64,000 nt of DNA from Phoebastria nigripes (Eukaryota > Chordata > Aves > Procellariiformes > Diomedeidae): assembly GCA_035582835.1 (NCBI GenBank), contig JAYKAV010002766.1, forward strand, positions 3,134,109 to 3,198,108. The letters are read 5' to 3'. This document shows positions 48,031-60,401 of this stretch, piece by piece. Position numbers and translations under genes: made by a program. The notes under the pieces were generated by a model. That model was not told the DNA's origin. It saw nothing but the letters and a program-made list of their open reading frames with translations, and made no database searches. Position 1 is the first letter of the stretch. Each line of letters starts with the position of its first letter.

Positions 48031-51000
48031 TAACGAGGGTGCTGGCACAGGAGTCCTCATTGTTTGTGAAATGTTGTTTGTTCACAGAAACATAATAAGA
48101 ATCATTTGGGAGCTTGGCATTAATGCTTATTTCCATTTGCAGATGAATGCATGTGGTCAGCAAACTGGTTTGTTGGTGTAGGGATGCTGGTGGGAGCACT
48201 GGCGTTGCAGAGCATACTTACATGCAGCAGGGCAGTATTGGTGGGACGTTTATGGGCACACAGGGTTGTTTTTTCTGGGTTACTGGCAATGACTTTTTAA
48301 AATTAGAAATAATAACACTGGCGTTTTTGTATGCATGTAAAGAATTGCATGGGCAGTGCAGAAACTTAAATTCAGGCGAATTATATGTCTAAAGACTAAG
48401 CCTACATTCATGTTAGTGCCAGATTTTAATAGAAATTGGAAGGATCCTCACCTTGGGGGAATTAACAAAGCTCCACTGAAACGGTGTTAATTTATACCAG
48501 AGATTGAGCTGGGGCCAAACTGCTCAGCACGTTGGGGAATCATTCCCCAAAACGAAGGTCTGGCCCATCGTTTCTAAATGCTTATTAGCAGCAGAGTATT
48601 CATGGCTAGTTCAATTTCCTTCTAGTTCTGCTAATGCTCTTCTAAATCCAGAACAATAACAGAGCTTCTGAGATTTTGTTCTTTTAATGATTTTCAGCAT
48701 TTTGCTTTTAGGTAGTGCACAGTCCCTGTTGTACAACGAAGTCCTAATGAGTCAAGACTTGTGAGATGTTTTGTAAGATGGCGGTCTTGAATTTTCAGTC
48801 TGTTTTGGTTAAGCCTACAATTTCTGTTTTTTCTCTTAATAGAATTATCTATGCCTTGAGCATTTAAAAAAATACACATTGATGTGGGCATAAAAAATTA
48901 ATTCCAAATTGTAGATAATTGTTTAAGCTATCAGACTTGAGGCTCATGTAGAAGAGTTTTCCCAGGACAAGTGTGTTTTCTATTAGAGTTGATATCAATC
49001 TGTCAGAAGATCCTTTTGATTTTTGAATTTTTAGACTAAATAGTTGAGTAATACTTGCTCTGTTCTCCCCCACTCTTTCTTCCTTTTCCTTAAGAAAACA
49101 CTCTTATTGTTAGCAAGATATCTTGGAGTGCATCCAGAAAATTGCTGTCTCTTTCTGTGAAAGAATAGAAATAGCTAGCTTTAGACATGAGGTTATGTCG
49201 TGGAGAACTTTTATTGGTAATGCATCTGAGTTAATTGTTGAATTCCCACGTTGAAAGCTTTAACATGGAGGCCTCAGCACCACTTTCCCCAGCCTTGCTT
49301 ACAGTGAGCCCTGTTGCCCAAATCGGAGTGGGCTACAATCCTGTACTTTCTGTCATAAGAAAAGATTATACTGATAACATATGGGAATTGCATTCAAACT
49401 GGAATAAATTCATCCTTTCAGCTGCGCTCTCCTCTCTCTCATGTTCTTCCTGACCAAAATTACATTACTGGGGCTAGTGGTTAGTATCTGACTTGCAGTA
49501 TCTCCGTAGCTGTGGTTGTTTACTTGTGTATCTGATAACATACGAGTCAGATATTTTACTCTACTAAAATAATTTTTTGTTGCTGTATGACTCACAAGCT
49601 TTTCATTTGCTATTGATGCATCCTCGTGTTTCAATTTTTAACTTTTTTTTCTTCTTCTTTCTAAATTGGCTACAGTGGGGTGTTGTCCATACTGCATACC
49701 AGACAGAACAGGGGGGCTAGTGATAGATGCCAGGCCTGTCAGATCTGCCAAACGGCCTCAGCTTCATTGACACGACTAGCCTGACCATTGCTGAAATGAA
49801 ATCATTTCGAATTTTATGTGGCCTCTTCCTTGTCAAAATCCCAGTGAATGTGGTTATGTGATGCCATCAGAATGACTCATTGCCATAATTACATATGTTC
49901 TAAGGGGTTATTCCCATTGTATTATTAAAAACTAGTGATGTTTGATTTTTGGCAGGGATTGTCTTCCTTGTATGATCTACAGATTTTGTCAATTAAATGA
50001 AGGAAAAATAGATTTCCAAGACTTTAGAACAAGACTGGACTTGTACTCAGAGCACTTTTTCAGTGTGGTATTGAGCTACTTCGTTTTATTTAATAGGATA
50101 AAGGCAACGTCAGCCATCTTACTCTCCTTGTTGCAGTGATTCCCTGCAGAGCACAAGGACAGAAGTGGGTTTCGTAGCTAGCCTTCAAAATCATCCCAAG
50201 CACTGCCAGAAGATACCATAGATGGTTTATCACCACAGTAGTTTTCCCAACTCAGTTCCTCAGGAATAGTTTTTCAGGGATGTCGCTTACAAGAGTGGGA
50301 GGCAGGGCTCCTTGGCAAAGGCTCCAGGTTTGACAGCTCCTTAGCAGGAAAACCAAAAGCGATCCCAGATATCGTTGCCCTGGATCTGGAGTTCCCAAAA
50401 TGGTGACTGAAAGCAATAGGGGAAAGCTGGAGGGAGGAGAAAACCGAAGTCAAGCGAAAAAGGACTTTGAGAGTGTGGGCTGCGCTGTGCCCAGCAGGAT
50501 CGAGCCCTCGGAGTGAACGTCGTGCTCAGTCCCACGCAGTTCTCGCAGGCTTGCAGAGCCTTCTGCTTTACTTTTTGAACGTACGCCAGTGCTGGAGATC
50601 TCTCTCACAGGAATTACATGTTTACTAGCAATCTGGAAGCTAAAGCATTTACATGTAAATGTTTTACCTTTGTGATTTGATTTTGATAGTCATGAAAAGT
50701 GACTTCTTTTCTGGAAAGCTGCACATGCTGCATCATGCATGTTAGCCTTGCGCGTCACAGGATTTGACGTGGCCTTTTGCAGGCCGTTTCAGTGGTAAAT
50801 GGCAGATGAGGTTCTAACCAGGTGGTTTTACTTGTGCTGTAAATAACAATATATTATCTACCTGGTTGCCTCTTTTTTTTCCGCTAAGTTCCTGCTGCTC
50901 TTCAAAAATCATGGAGATTCTGTCAAGCAGCTCCATCTAAACTATGGTTTGGCATTCAGTTGCGTATAATATATTATCATGTATATAAATGCCATCGGTG

Positions 51001-52468
51001 TGATTTATTTATGGTGACTGGTTAAATACAGCTGGTATTTCTGTAATTTTAATACAGTTTTTTTAAAATGTTATGCCTAACATCTCTCTCTGTGAAGACT
51101 ATTGACTTAAAATCTGTAAATATATACAAAATATCCCTTTTAGTGTTCTCAGACAATGTTATCCAAATAATAGTATTAGGGATAACCTGTTTCACTGTCG
51201 TACTCTATTTCCTTTAATCAAAGCTAAGATTTCTTCGGCGCGAGAAATCATTTTAACATAAACATGAACTGAAAAGTATATACATTGCCTCCATCTCCAT
51301 GGGGGTAGAAAGCCAGTAAATTATTGTTTGAGGGGTATGTGTGCACACATTTAACTTGACTGCAGCTGATGAAAAATACAGATTTATATTACACAGAGGG
51401 GATAAGAATATAATACAACCAACCTGTGTTTGGTGAAATTTGTCTGCTTTACATCCTAAATCTCGGCAAATGAGGTAGAAATTAAACAGTTCCAAACCCA
51501 CGACTGTAAGCTGTTAATATATTATTCCTTGCCCTTTGTTCCCCATTACATGGGATGAATTACCCAAAAGCTAAGTAAACTGCCTAGAAACTGCAGATTT
51601 TGAGTAGAAGTCTGTCCAGTGAATAAATACCAGTTTGTTCAACAGTATAAATGAAGACATTTTCTATACAAAGGAGTTTCTGACAAAGGATCTGTCTGTC
51701 TCTCTATACATCTAGCAACTACTTCTCCAGTTCCGCAACTAGGTCGTCAAAGCACAGAACATGAATACGTGCAGAAGCCGGGGCAGCAACGTTTCCATGC
51801 TGTGATCCGTATAGGTACGTTTGGCTTCTGGATGGCAGCAGGTAGAGAGAAGTTCCTTAGGAGAGGCTCTCTCTTTCTAGACATTTTTGGTCAGTTGGGA
51901 TTTGACTCCGGTTTTGGTGAATAAAGCAAACAAAGCCTGTTCAGCAAACCCATTTATTTATTTGTTTGTTTAAAGAAGCATATCTTACAGTGATGCCATG
52001 GAGAGAACACCACAACAGATTTTATTTGGTGGGCTGAAAGAGAGCGTTCACGTGCATGTGAGTTGAGATGACATCAACCTATCTAAGGAAATCTCCGGCT
52101 TGGACTGTTGAGCTCAGCGTGCAAATCATGTTGGTCAAAGGCAAAATGTTTCTAAATTCATAAATGAACCAGCTCTCTGGGAGTGGGAATAAGCACAATT
52201 CTCGAGCTGATTAAAAAAAGAAAAGAAATCTGATTTGATTTTTATATTTTCCTCCTAATTTTTCTAAAACAATTTAATTTTAAAATCACCCATACTGAAA
52301 AATCTTGGATTTTCTTAATACGCATTTTAAACTTTCCTTTGCCTTGCTCCCTTTTTCTTCCCATTTTGCTATGAAAAAGGAAGAAAGAAGGGAAAAGGTT
52401 ACAACAGAAAGAAGTTTGTCAGTTTTTCTAAAAAACTCTAGCAAGTTCTATAAAATAGGTTGTGTTGG
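47602..52468. other. Intergenic region between GNL2 promoter and RSPO1 3' side
   Basis: After the CpG island ends near 48.03 kb the sequence is AT-rich and low in CpG. I see no exon of a known family, no RNA gene and no clear mobile element. Short open frames on both strands are of chance length. Overlapping plus- and minus-strand frames at 47.4-48.1 kb reflect GC content. Confidence 0.6.
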
Positions 52469-54844
52469 TTTATTATATGCAGTTTAGTTTTGAAATAGTT
52501 GTNCTAATATTGCCATGAGTTACTGTAGGGAATCCAGTCAGTTAACAGAGCCTCCGTGTATAAAACCTTACTAATGCACTCTCGCTTCTCTCTAATCCTT
52601 GTTGAGAACTGGATTGAGATACTGCAGCAGGAGGGAGGAAGGAGTCGTTTATGAATTAGCAAGCTGAGCTTCATGAAAGGGTTACTGATTATTGCTGCTA
52701 AAAAGCGGAAGGAAAAAACGGTTCTGCTTACATGCAACGCCATGGCACAAACAAAATACTTATCTCACAGGCTAGCTGAGGCTAGAAAATAAAGTGAGAT
52801 CTGATCTTTCAGCTGGGAGGCTTTCAGGAATCGTCTGAACATGATCCATAAACAACTCAAAGGATGACTTTTAAGAACCTCTTTCTCTCTCTGCTTGGTA
52901 TGCTGGTCGTTTATCATTGTGCTGAAATGGAATCCCCTTTAAAAGATATAACGGCTTCTTGTTTACTTAAACACAAAGTGGATGATGGGCTGAAAGGTTT
53001 TGCTGCCAGCAGAGCAGTCACAGAGAGCTTGGTACAGCTCTGGAGCTGAAACAACTGTGCAGCTCCCACGTCCTGCACTGAGCCAAACCAGCCGCAAAGC
53101 GAACGGGGCGAAGGGAGAGTTTAGGTGTCCTCTGCTGGAGCCGAGTCTTCGGCAGGCACCACGAACCACCGGATCTTCGCAGGAGAGGACCAGGACTGCC
53201 GGGCACGGGCAGGCGACCCATCGGAGCGAGGGGGGGCTCTCCCACAGGCGTCCCCGCACACTCGCTGGCTTGCTCTGCCCTCCAAAACTGCAGAGCAGAG
53301 AAGGTGGTACAAAAGCAAGCGCAGCGGAGATTGTATTCACCAGGTTTTGCTTTAGGGTGAGCTTTTCCCTGCCCATCACCTTACTGGGGGAGCTAGGAGC
53401 TTCAGCAGCACGTCACTGATCGGCCCCAGGCACATCTCTGGGGGCCACGGCACCTCCCCTGGCTCCGTCCCTCAGGACCAGAGGGCTTTTTCTGAACTCT
53501 ACAGGAATTAAATGTCTGCACATATTTGTATCGAGGAAGCACATTTTAAAATATAAGGGAAACTGAGTGGTATGCCACCTCGTGACACTGCCAAGGGTAA
53601 AGCTCTCCGTGCAGAGAAGGCAGCATTCACGTGTGCCCCGTGCAGGTCTCACTAGGTCTCTGTCCCACACGCTCCTCGTCCCGGTTCCTCTGCCCAGGTG
53701 TTGGCTCTTGCAGAGCGGGAGTGATTGTGCTGAATCCAGGGAATTCCAGTCAGTGGCATGCAGACCAGTAGTTACTACCAAACTTAACTGTTTGCTTCTC
53801 TTCTGCAGAGCCCGAACTGTGCCTTCCCCCTCCCGCCTGCCTTCCCTCCTGCTATGCGCCCGGGTGGTGTCTGGGCAGANGGACGAGCGTGTCCCTAGCC
53901 CGGGATGGAGTCCCGCAGCTGTGACTGTACAAGCGGAGTCACAATGTTTCGGCAACCTGCGGTTTGTTGTAACCTCTCATTTTCTCAATCTGCTGCATGT
54001 TAACTGGATCCTTCAGTGGGAAATTCCTCAGGGGGCTCCGCGGAGCACAGCTGGGGTCCTGCGAGCGCAGGATGGCTGATTTGTGGCTGCAGTGCAGCTG
54101 GCAACATTTTCTGGGATTTTCTTAAAGCTTTGGTGAGTTTCCCTTCCACAAGTGAGTCTCTGTCCTGTGGGACACCAGCCTCCATAGGGGCCAAGGCATG
54201 AACCACACACTCAGGAAGCTGGTTGTCATTTTGTTTTTTGTTTTTTTAATTTGAAATAACTCTTTGAAGCAGATTCAGGGCAGATACCACTGACCTCTTA
54301 CCACAAACATTTAACATGTATTCGCAATGATAAAGTCATACAGCTTAAAACACAAAATAAAGGGTGGGGGGAAGAGAAAGAGGCCACTGCCTTTGTGTGA
54401 GTCCGGGCCCCAGGTTGGGGGGAGCGGCCGTGCGGGTCCAGTCTCGTCCCTCTGGCTGCAGCCGTGCTGCGCTGGGGCCACACAGCCAGTCTCAAGTTGA
54501 GGCCTTTGGTCATGAAGTCTCGCGTCTGGGTCCTTTGCTGACTCATACTCCACCTCTCCTCCCCACAGCATTCCCTGCGGAGCCCTGGGGAGGTGGGCTT
54601 CCCTCCGTGTGCGCTCCCACTCCTCTTCTCGGCAGCGTCCTTCTGCGGTCCTGGGTGGTGTGTGTGTGTGCAGCCTCCTTAAGTATTGTGTATGTGGTTT
54701 CTGTCGGGTCTGTGGGTCAGTCTGGGAGTATATGTCTGTCTTTCTGGACATGTGTACGTGTTGTGTAGCAGTGCTCTGGTTCAATAAAGCTTTCATATAC
54801 ATAGCAGCAATGAAGTCTTGCCATCAGGTGATGTAAAGGGGCAG
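52469..54844 (-). other. RSPO1: RSPO1 3' flank and probable 3' UTR
   Basis: The RSPO1 3' UTR begins at 54844 going leftwards. Candidate minus-strand signals are an ATTAAA at 54245-54250, followed by an A-rich stretch, and an AATAAA at 52469-52474, which would give a 2.4-kb UTR. I cannot decide between them. An open minus-strand frame at 53413-53955 contains an N and reads as no known protein. A plus-strand AATAAA at 54784 has no plus-strand gene to serve. Confidence 0.4.
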
Positions 54845-57800
54845 CTACTGGGCAGGGCTAGCGGACGTCGCGGGGACCGCGGCCCCTCTCTGTTTGCTCT
54901 TCCTCTTCTTGGTGCCAGACGTAGCGTCTTTGGTGTCTTTCCGATTTCTGTTCCCATTCGCATTATCTTGCTTTCCTTGCTCTTCCTTTTTCTTCCTTTT
55001 CCCTGCAGTAAAGCAAAGGGGCACTGTGAGGCTCTCTGGCAGAGCGAGCTGGCCCGTGGCCCGCTGCTGCCAGGGGTGGCCCAAAGGGCCTGTGCCCCTC
55101 CCCAGGCACAGAGGTGCCCGAGAGCCGCCCTATCTGCCAGGCTGTGCTTTGCATTGTGAGCTGTTGCCTAAATATAAACAGGGAAGAAGGATCAAATCAG
55201 GATTTAGCTTTGCAATTGTCGGTCTCCAGCAGAAGTGTTAACACTTGCATTTCTCCGCGGCTGCATACCAAGCCCCTTAGCTAACGCATGCTGCTGTGTG
55301 CATCAGAGGAACAGATTGGCCGTGTCTGCCTCCCCCTGCCCAGCCGTTTAATCCCTGTGGTGTTAGTCACTGCTCAGAACCGGTTTCCCTCAAAACACTC
55401 AGCCCGGCTGCAATCCTTGTCCATCCCATAAGAGGATGACCAAACCACCATTCATCCTGAAGACACTCTAATTCCTGGGAAAAACACAGACCTAAGCATT
55501 CTGGTAGAGGAGAAGACGACTCCCCTCTCCGTAGCACACAGGCATGCACCTTCGGCTGCTCAGCTGCCTTGCTGCTCTCTGGCCAGGGAAGAAGCTAAAA
55601 TATCTGAAAGCCCATGGGACATGTGGCAAGCCGTGCTGAGCATCACCCACCCGGGGTCTGTGCCGGTTCCACCCAGGGGTCTTTCTAGCTGCTGTCACGT
55701 TGTGTTCCCTGTACCGTAGAGGGGTAGTGAGATGCACAGCGCATTTATGATATTGGACAATTGGCTGGATACTTGTGCCTGACAAATAAAGGATGCTGGG
55801 GAGGGATGGTGAGATATTCCACGTCTGCTCACCTTCAGGGCAGTGGTTCTTCTGCACGGTGCATCTCCGCACCTCCGTGGTGGCAGGACATAGGGACACG
55901 TCTCCGGAGGGAGCCTGCAGAATCCGCCGCGTTCGGTCTTCGTTACCCTTCTTGAAGCCACAGAGCTTCCTCTTCTTGGAACAGGGCCCCCAGGGCCCCC
56001 ACTCACTCATTTCACATTGTGCTGCCAGATAACAAGAGAGGCCAGCAGTAACTCTTGTTTCTCCGTTGCTGCCGCAGGACTTCCCGGAGCCCTTGCACAC
56101 CATTGCACCTCTCCCCCACTGTAGGCTTGAAGGGTACGTGTGTTTCCCCAGCAGCTTCCTAAGTTTTCAAGCACCCCCTTCCTTGCCATACCGCACAAAC
56201 TCTGAGTCACACTTCACAAACACGCGGCAGCAACGCTGGGGTGCTGCTCCCCGTCTAGGCTGGTTTCCAGAGGGCTCTGCCCTCTGAAGGGCTGGGTCTG
56301 GCCTGTACCGTCACCCACTCGATGCGGGTACGATGAGCCATCGTCTCTGAGGGGTTCGTCTTATCATCTAAACCGAACTGTAGCAATACATGTGATGGAG
56401 CCCGACAGACGCACAAAAAGCTCAGTGAAAGGTGCCCGAGCATCACTTACCAGGACTGCTGCACTCCATGGTGCCGTTGGCAGCAGAGTAGCCTTCGGGG
56501 CATGTGACGTAACATCTGCCTTTGTGCAAATACAAACCTTCCTTACATTTTGTGCAAAAGTTTCGACTGAAACAGGACTCACAGTTCTCAATTTTGCATT
56601 CTGGGGGAAAAAAACCACAAAGCCATCATGTAGTCTGATGTGAGCAAAAGACTCAGGAAGCTCTTGACTGCTAACTGGAGTTCGCTCCTGGCTCCAAGGA
56701 GTCTGCCAACAGCCAGAGTGAGCCTCTGAACGTCCTGCCAGGCCTGGTTGTGCTACTCAGATAGAAGTCAGTTTTCTTTGCACCGTTCCCTGGTATGGGA
56801 CACAGCCACTGTGCTGCAGCTCTCATAGCCAGCAGCAGCCGGTGCCAGATCAAAATCAGGCAGGGTGGAAAAGGTTTGGGCTGGTGTTCAGCTTAAGCAT
56901 CAGTCAGCCAAAGTGGGACAGTGCAAAGAATAAAGTCCCGTATCAACTGCTCCAGCTGCAGCTACAGTATGGGCTGCAAAGAAATGGAGTTAGATGGAAA
57001 TCTGGCCATGAGGGTGGTTTGCATGAAACTGCCAGGGAAGTGATCACATTTTTCCATGTCTAGCTTCTTTCTGGTGCTCTGGCTGAAAGAGGCAGCCCCA
57101 GGCCCAGGATCTCATTCAGAGAGCTGCTTGGCTATGGTGAACCAGCAGAGGACAGAAGGAAAGGTACTTGTGCGACCAGTACCTTAAAAGCTGAAAGGAT
57201 CTCCCTCCTCCTCCTTCCTCCCAAATAAAGAGGGTGCCAGTCTGGCAGCCTAGGTAACAGAGTTTCCCAAATGTCCTGCAGGATGCCACGTCCACAGCGT
57301 ACCTGGGTGGTGCTGAGCATGCTGCGACAGGGTAACCCAGCCCTGAAGGCTTCNCCAGTGGCCCTCTGCTCTAATGGACCACTGGTCCATTACCACCACC
57401 TGCCCGCAGTACGGAGAGACCCATGGAGGCTCTCAAAGACCAGGAAGGCCAAAACTCAAGTCAAAACCTGCATGGAAGGGCTGATGTGGGAGAAGTGGAT
57501 GCTTACCCAGCTTCCGAGGGCACTGTTTGGGCAGTATCTAGAGGCTGGTCAAAGGGAGGGAGCATCTCAGCCTGGCTGCATGCTGTACTGGCTGCACAGT
57601 GCCGCGGCGGGGAAGCGCCTGGGCACCCAAGGTGCGTTAGCCAACATGGGCATAAATTATGGGGTTATTCCCTGGGTAGATTGCTGCCCACCTCAGCACC
57701 GCCTTCTCCCCTTCAGTACAGCCACAGCATCTCCTCTCCCCTGACCGGAGGTGGCACAATCCCTTGCAAAGCACTGCAAAGCACCGCCACCCTCCCGTGT

Positions 57801-60401
57801 TTCGCCCTTTCCCTCCCACCCCCGTACTCACTGATGCACTTGTTCATGTCTGTATTGCGAAGGCCAAAGTATCCCAGTGGACAAGATGGTAGGCAAATCC
57901 CAATTTGCCGGATATCATTTCTCTCCAGAAGGATGAAGAGTTTGGGGGAGCATCTCAGGCACCCATTGAACTCGGAGCACAGGTCGCAGCCTCTGGCACA
58001 GCCCTGACTCAGCTCGGTGCTAACTGGAAGAGCAAGAGAGAGGCAGCGGTTAGTGCCCGCCTGCACGGCCGGGCTCTGCACCTGCCGGCTTTGGCCCCAA
58101 AACACTGGCACCACTGGCAGGAAGGGCAGGGACCGGGGCAGCCTGAGGGCTGGGGTCCTGCTGCACTGACATGCTCGCTGTGGCTCCCAGCACCACTCCA
58201 GCCGGGCGTCATGGCCCCATGCCCAATGCCCACAGGTGCCAGCACCATACCGAGCACAGGCGCGAGGGTCGTGACAGCGGCAGCAGTGAGGAGCAGGACG
58301 CAGAAGCAGCCACCAACNCGCCACAGAGTCCCAGCGCTGTCTCCCCACCAGCCCCCTGCCTCCCAGCCCTGTCCATCAGCCCTGCCGCCCGTGCTGGGCA
58401 GGCGCCCACGAGGGACACATGCCCAGGTGGGCCAGTGCCTCCCCGCCACGTCCCCTCTTGGAGCTGGCGGTGCTGCCCCGCCAAGCTACGGGCATGCTGC
58501 AGGATGAGCAGGGACCAGAGCCGCGCAGTGCTAGAGCAAAACCGTCTGACTAATTCTGCGNTGCGCTTCAGGCCAGGCTGTGTCCCAAGCTAGATCTCGC
58601 TCTGACCCCGCTTATGTTAACTATATCTGGCAGTGCAGGAGATTTCACTGCCCCCAAAATAGAGATGTGTTCTCAGCTCCTAAGTTCAGTCCAAGAAAAA
58701 TACTCAATTCCATGTCTTGAGAGTTTTCTGCTTTTAATTATCATATAAAATGCTGCTTGTTTTGAAACCAATAGCATTCTTTGCAGGCTAGAATGCAGGT
58801 TATTTTTATTAGTTTATTATGCAAGCAGTGTCCTTGTTTATAGAAAAGCTGTGTATTTAAAAATGTATTCTTTTAAATACTGTGTTTACTACACTTCAAA
58901 AGCAAGTGCGGAGCACCACAGCGTTCACATGCCAGACCGAGAGGTAAGAAAACTTTCCTCTCCCCCCGCAGTGACCCGAGACCCTGGCAGCTCCCCTGCT
59001 GCCTGTCCCAGCCCCATTGCTGGGTCCGCGGGCACAGAGGCTGCCACAGCCTCGGAAAATGAAACAGAAAGCAGATGGGGGTCCCCAGCCCCGCAGACCC
59101 TCAGTGCCTGGCTGCCAGGAGGGTTTGCTGGGTCCGGACTGGGACCTCCCCTTGGCATTTTGGACCCTGGCCCCCCTGTATGCAGGGACCCCCAGGGGAT
59201 CTGGCCCCATCCTTCCCGCAGCGCTGGGCCGTGGTGCCAAGGTCTGCCTCTATGGCAAAGGTATAAACCGGGCCCTCGCTGGAAATTGCACTTTACAGCA
59301 TTAGCTGTGACATCAAGTTTTCCGTGTTCTCACAGGGCTCAGCAGTCACAGTTTTAATATAAAATCATTTGTATATAATTTAATTTCAAACAGTTTTAAT
59401 GTAAAACAGTTCTAAAACTAGCTTACATAAACGAGGGCAAGCCCATGCGGCTGCTCTTGTGCCAATTCAGCCTGGTTGCCCTGTGTGAGCCCCGGGCTGG
59501 GACCAGCCAAGGGCATGCGGGCTGCAGGGATAATTAAAACTCGTATTCCCCATGCACCTTGGGTCCCACCATGGCCCAGCCACCCCACGGCCCGATGCAC
59601 TCATGCATGGCTGCTGCCTGGGGCAGAGCCTGCTGGGGGCTCCGGGCAGGACGGGGTGGCCATGGGGGAAAGGACAGTGTGGGGCAGGAGCCTGCAAGCA
59701 GAGCAGTGCTAGGGAGGCAGGTGGGGAGTGATGCACGGCTTGTGCTCACACGCTCCCTTCCCTCTACTGCTCACTTCTCCCGGGAAGGCACCTGACAACA
59801 GTGGGGGACCCGGAGGCTGCCAGCCTCGGCGGGCGCAGGGCGGGACAGGCACCGCTGCCTGCCTGCTCAGTGCCTGTGGGGGCAAAGGCAGGCAGGGGCC
59901 ACGGCAGCTGAGGCGCTGCGAGAAGTGGGGAGGCCAACCCCATCCTGCTCCGCAGAGCAAACTCCTCTGGCTGCGAGCGCTGCAGTGGGCACCAGCTCAC
60001 CCAAGGGCCACAGCCCCGGGGAGTAGCACTGGCCGGTCCCTGCCCTGAGCCGCAGCCTGTGGGGCAGCTCCTCCCTGTCCCTGCCTGTGGGTGCCGGGGC
60101 AATTGCCTGTGGCTCGGGGCTGTGGCAGGTCCAGTGGGACAGGGTAGTGCACATCTCTGCAGAGGAGTGGGACGTGGGGAGCTCTGAGGGCTCGTGGGGC
60201 ACCCCGAGGCTCTGCCCAGCTCTCTGTGTTGGTAAACACATTCACCATCTGCACGAACTGTACAGCATCACAAGAAGAAGAAGAGAAGAAAAGCATTTCA
60301 TACATACTTCGTCTTTGCCTCTTGCCCTTCACCACTTTGCTGCTGCCTGTTAGATCCATCGAGCTTAGAAAAACCACCACCACAAACAGTCCAAGCTGCA
60401 T
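54845..60401 (-). CDS. RSPO1: RSPO1, R-spondin 1, secreted Wnt/beta-catenin potentiator
   Basis: This is a secreted ligand of LGR4-6 and ZNRF3/RNF43 that stabilises Wnt receptors; in vertebrates it promotes ovarian fate. Five coding exons on the minus strand are 60308-60401, 57832-58023, 56451-56600, 55833-56021 and 54845-55002. They total 783 nt, or 260 aa plus stop. The exons follow the domains. Exon 1 is the signal peptide ([20 protein letters not shown]) and a basic KGKRQRR stretch. Exon 2 is furin-like repeat 1 ([20 protein letters not shown]). Exon 3 is furin-like repeat 2, with an N-glycosylation sequon in ANGTME. Exon 4 is the thrombospondin type 1 repeat, with the WGPW C-mannosylation motif. 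Exon 5 is the basic tail ([11 protein letters not shown] onward) that binds heparan sulphate. All cysteines expected in the furin repeats appear to be present. 5' non-coding exons are not identified. Confidence 0.97.

Noticed and set aside
47371..48199. Long overlapping open frames in the GNL2 CpG island
   Set aside because: All are Arg/Pro/Gly/Ala-rich composition effects. Only the possible plus-strand start within the X-box was kept, as a question.
53413..53955. Minus-strand open frame of 180 codons downstream of RSPO1
   Set aside because: It contains an N, has no family resemblance and lies in the RSPO1 3' flank.
54780..54790. Plus-strand AATAAA near the RSPO1 stop
   Set aside because: No plus-strand gene ends here; such hexamers occur by chance in AT-rich sequence.
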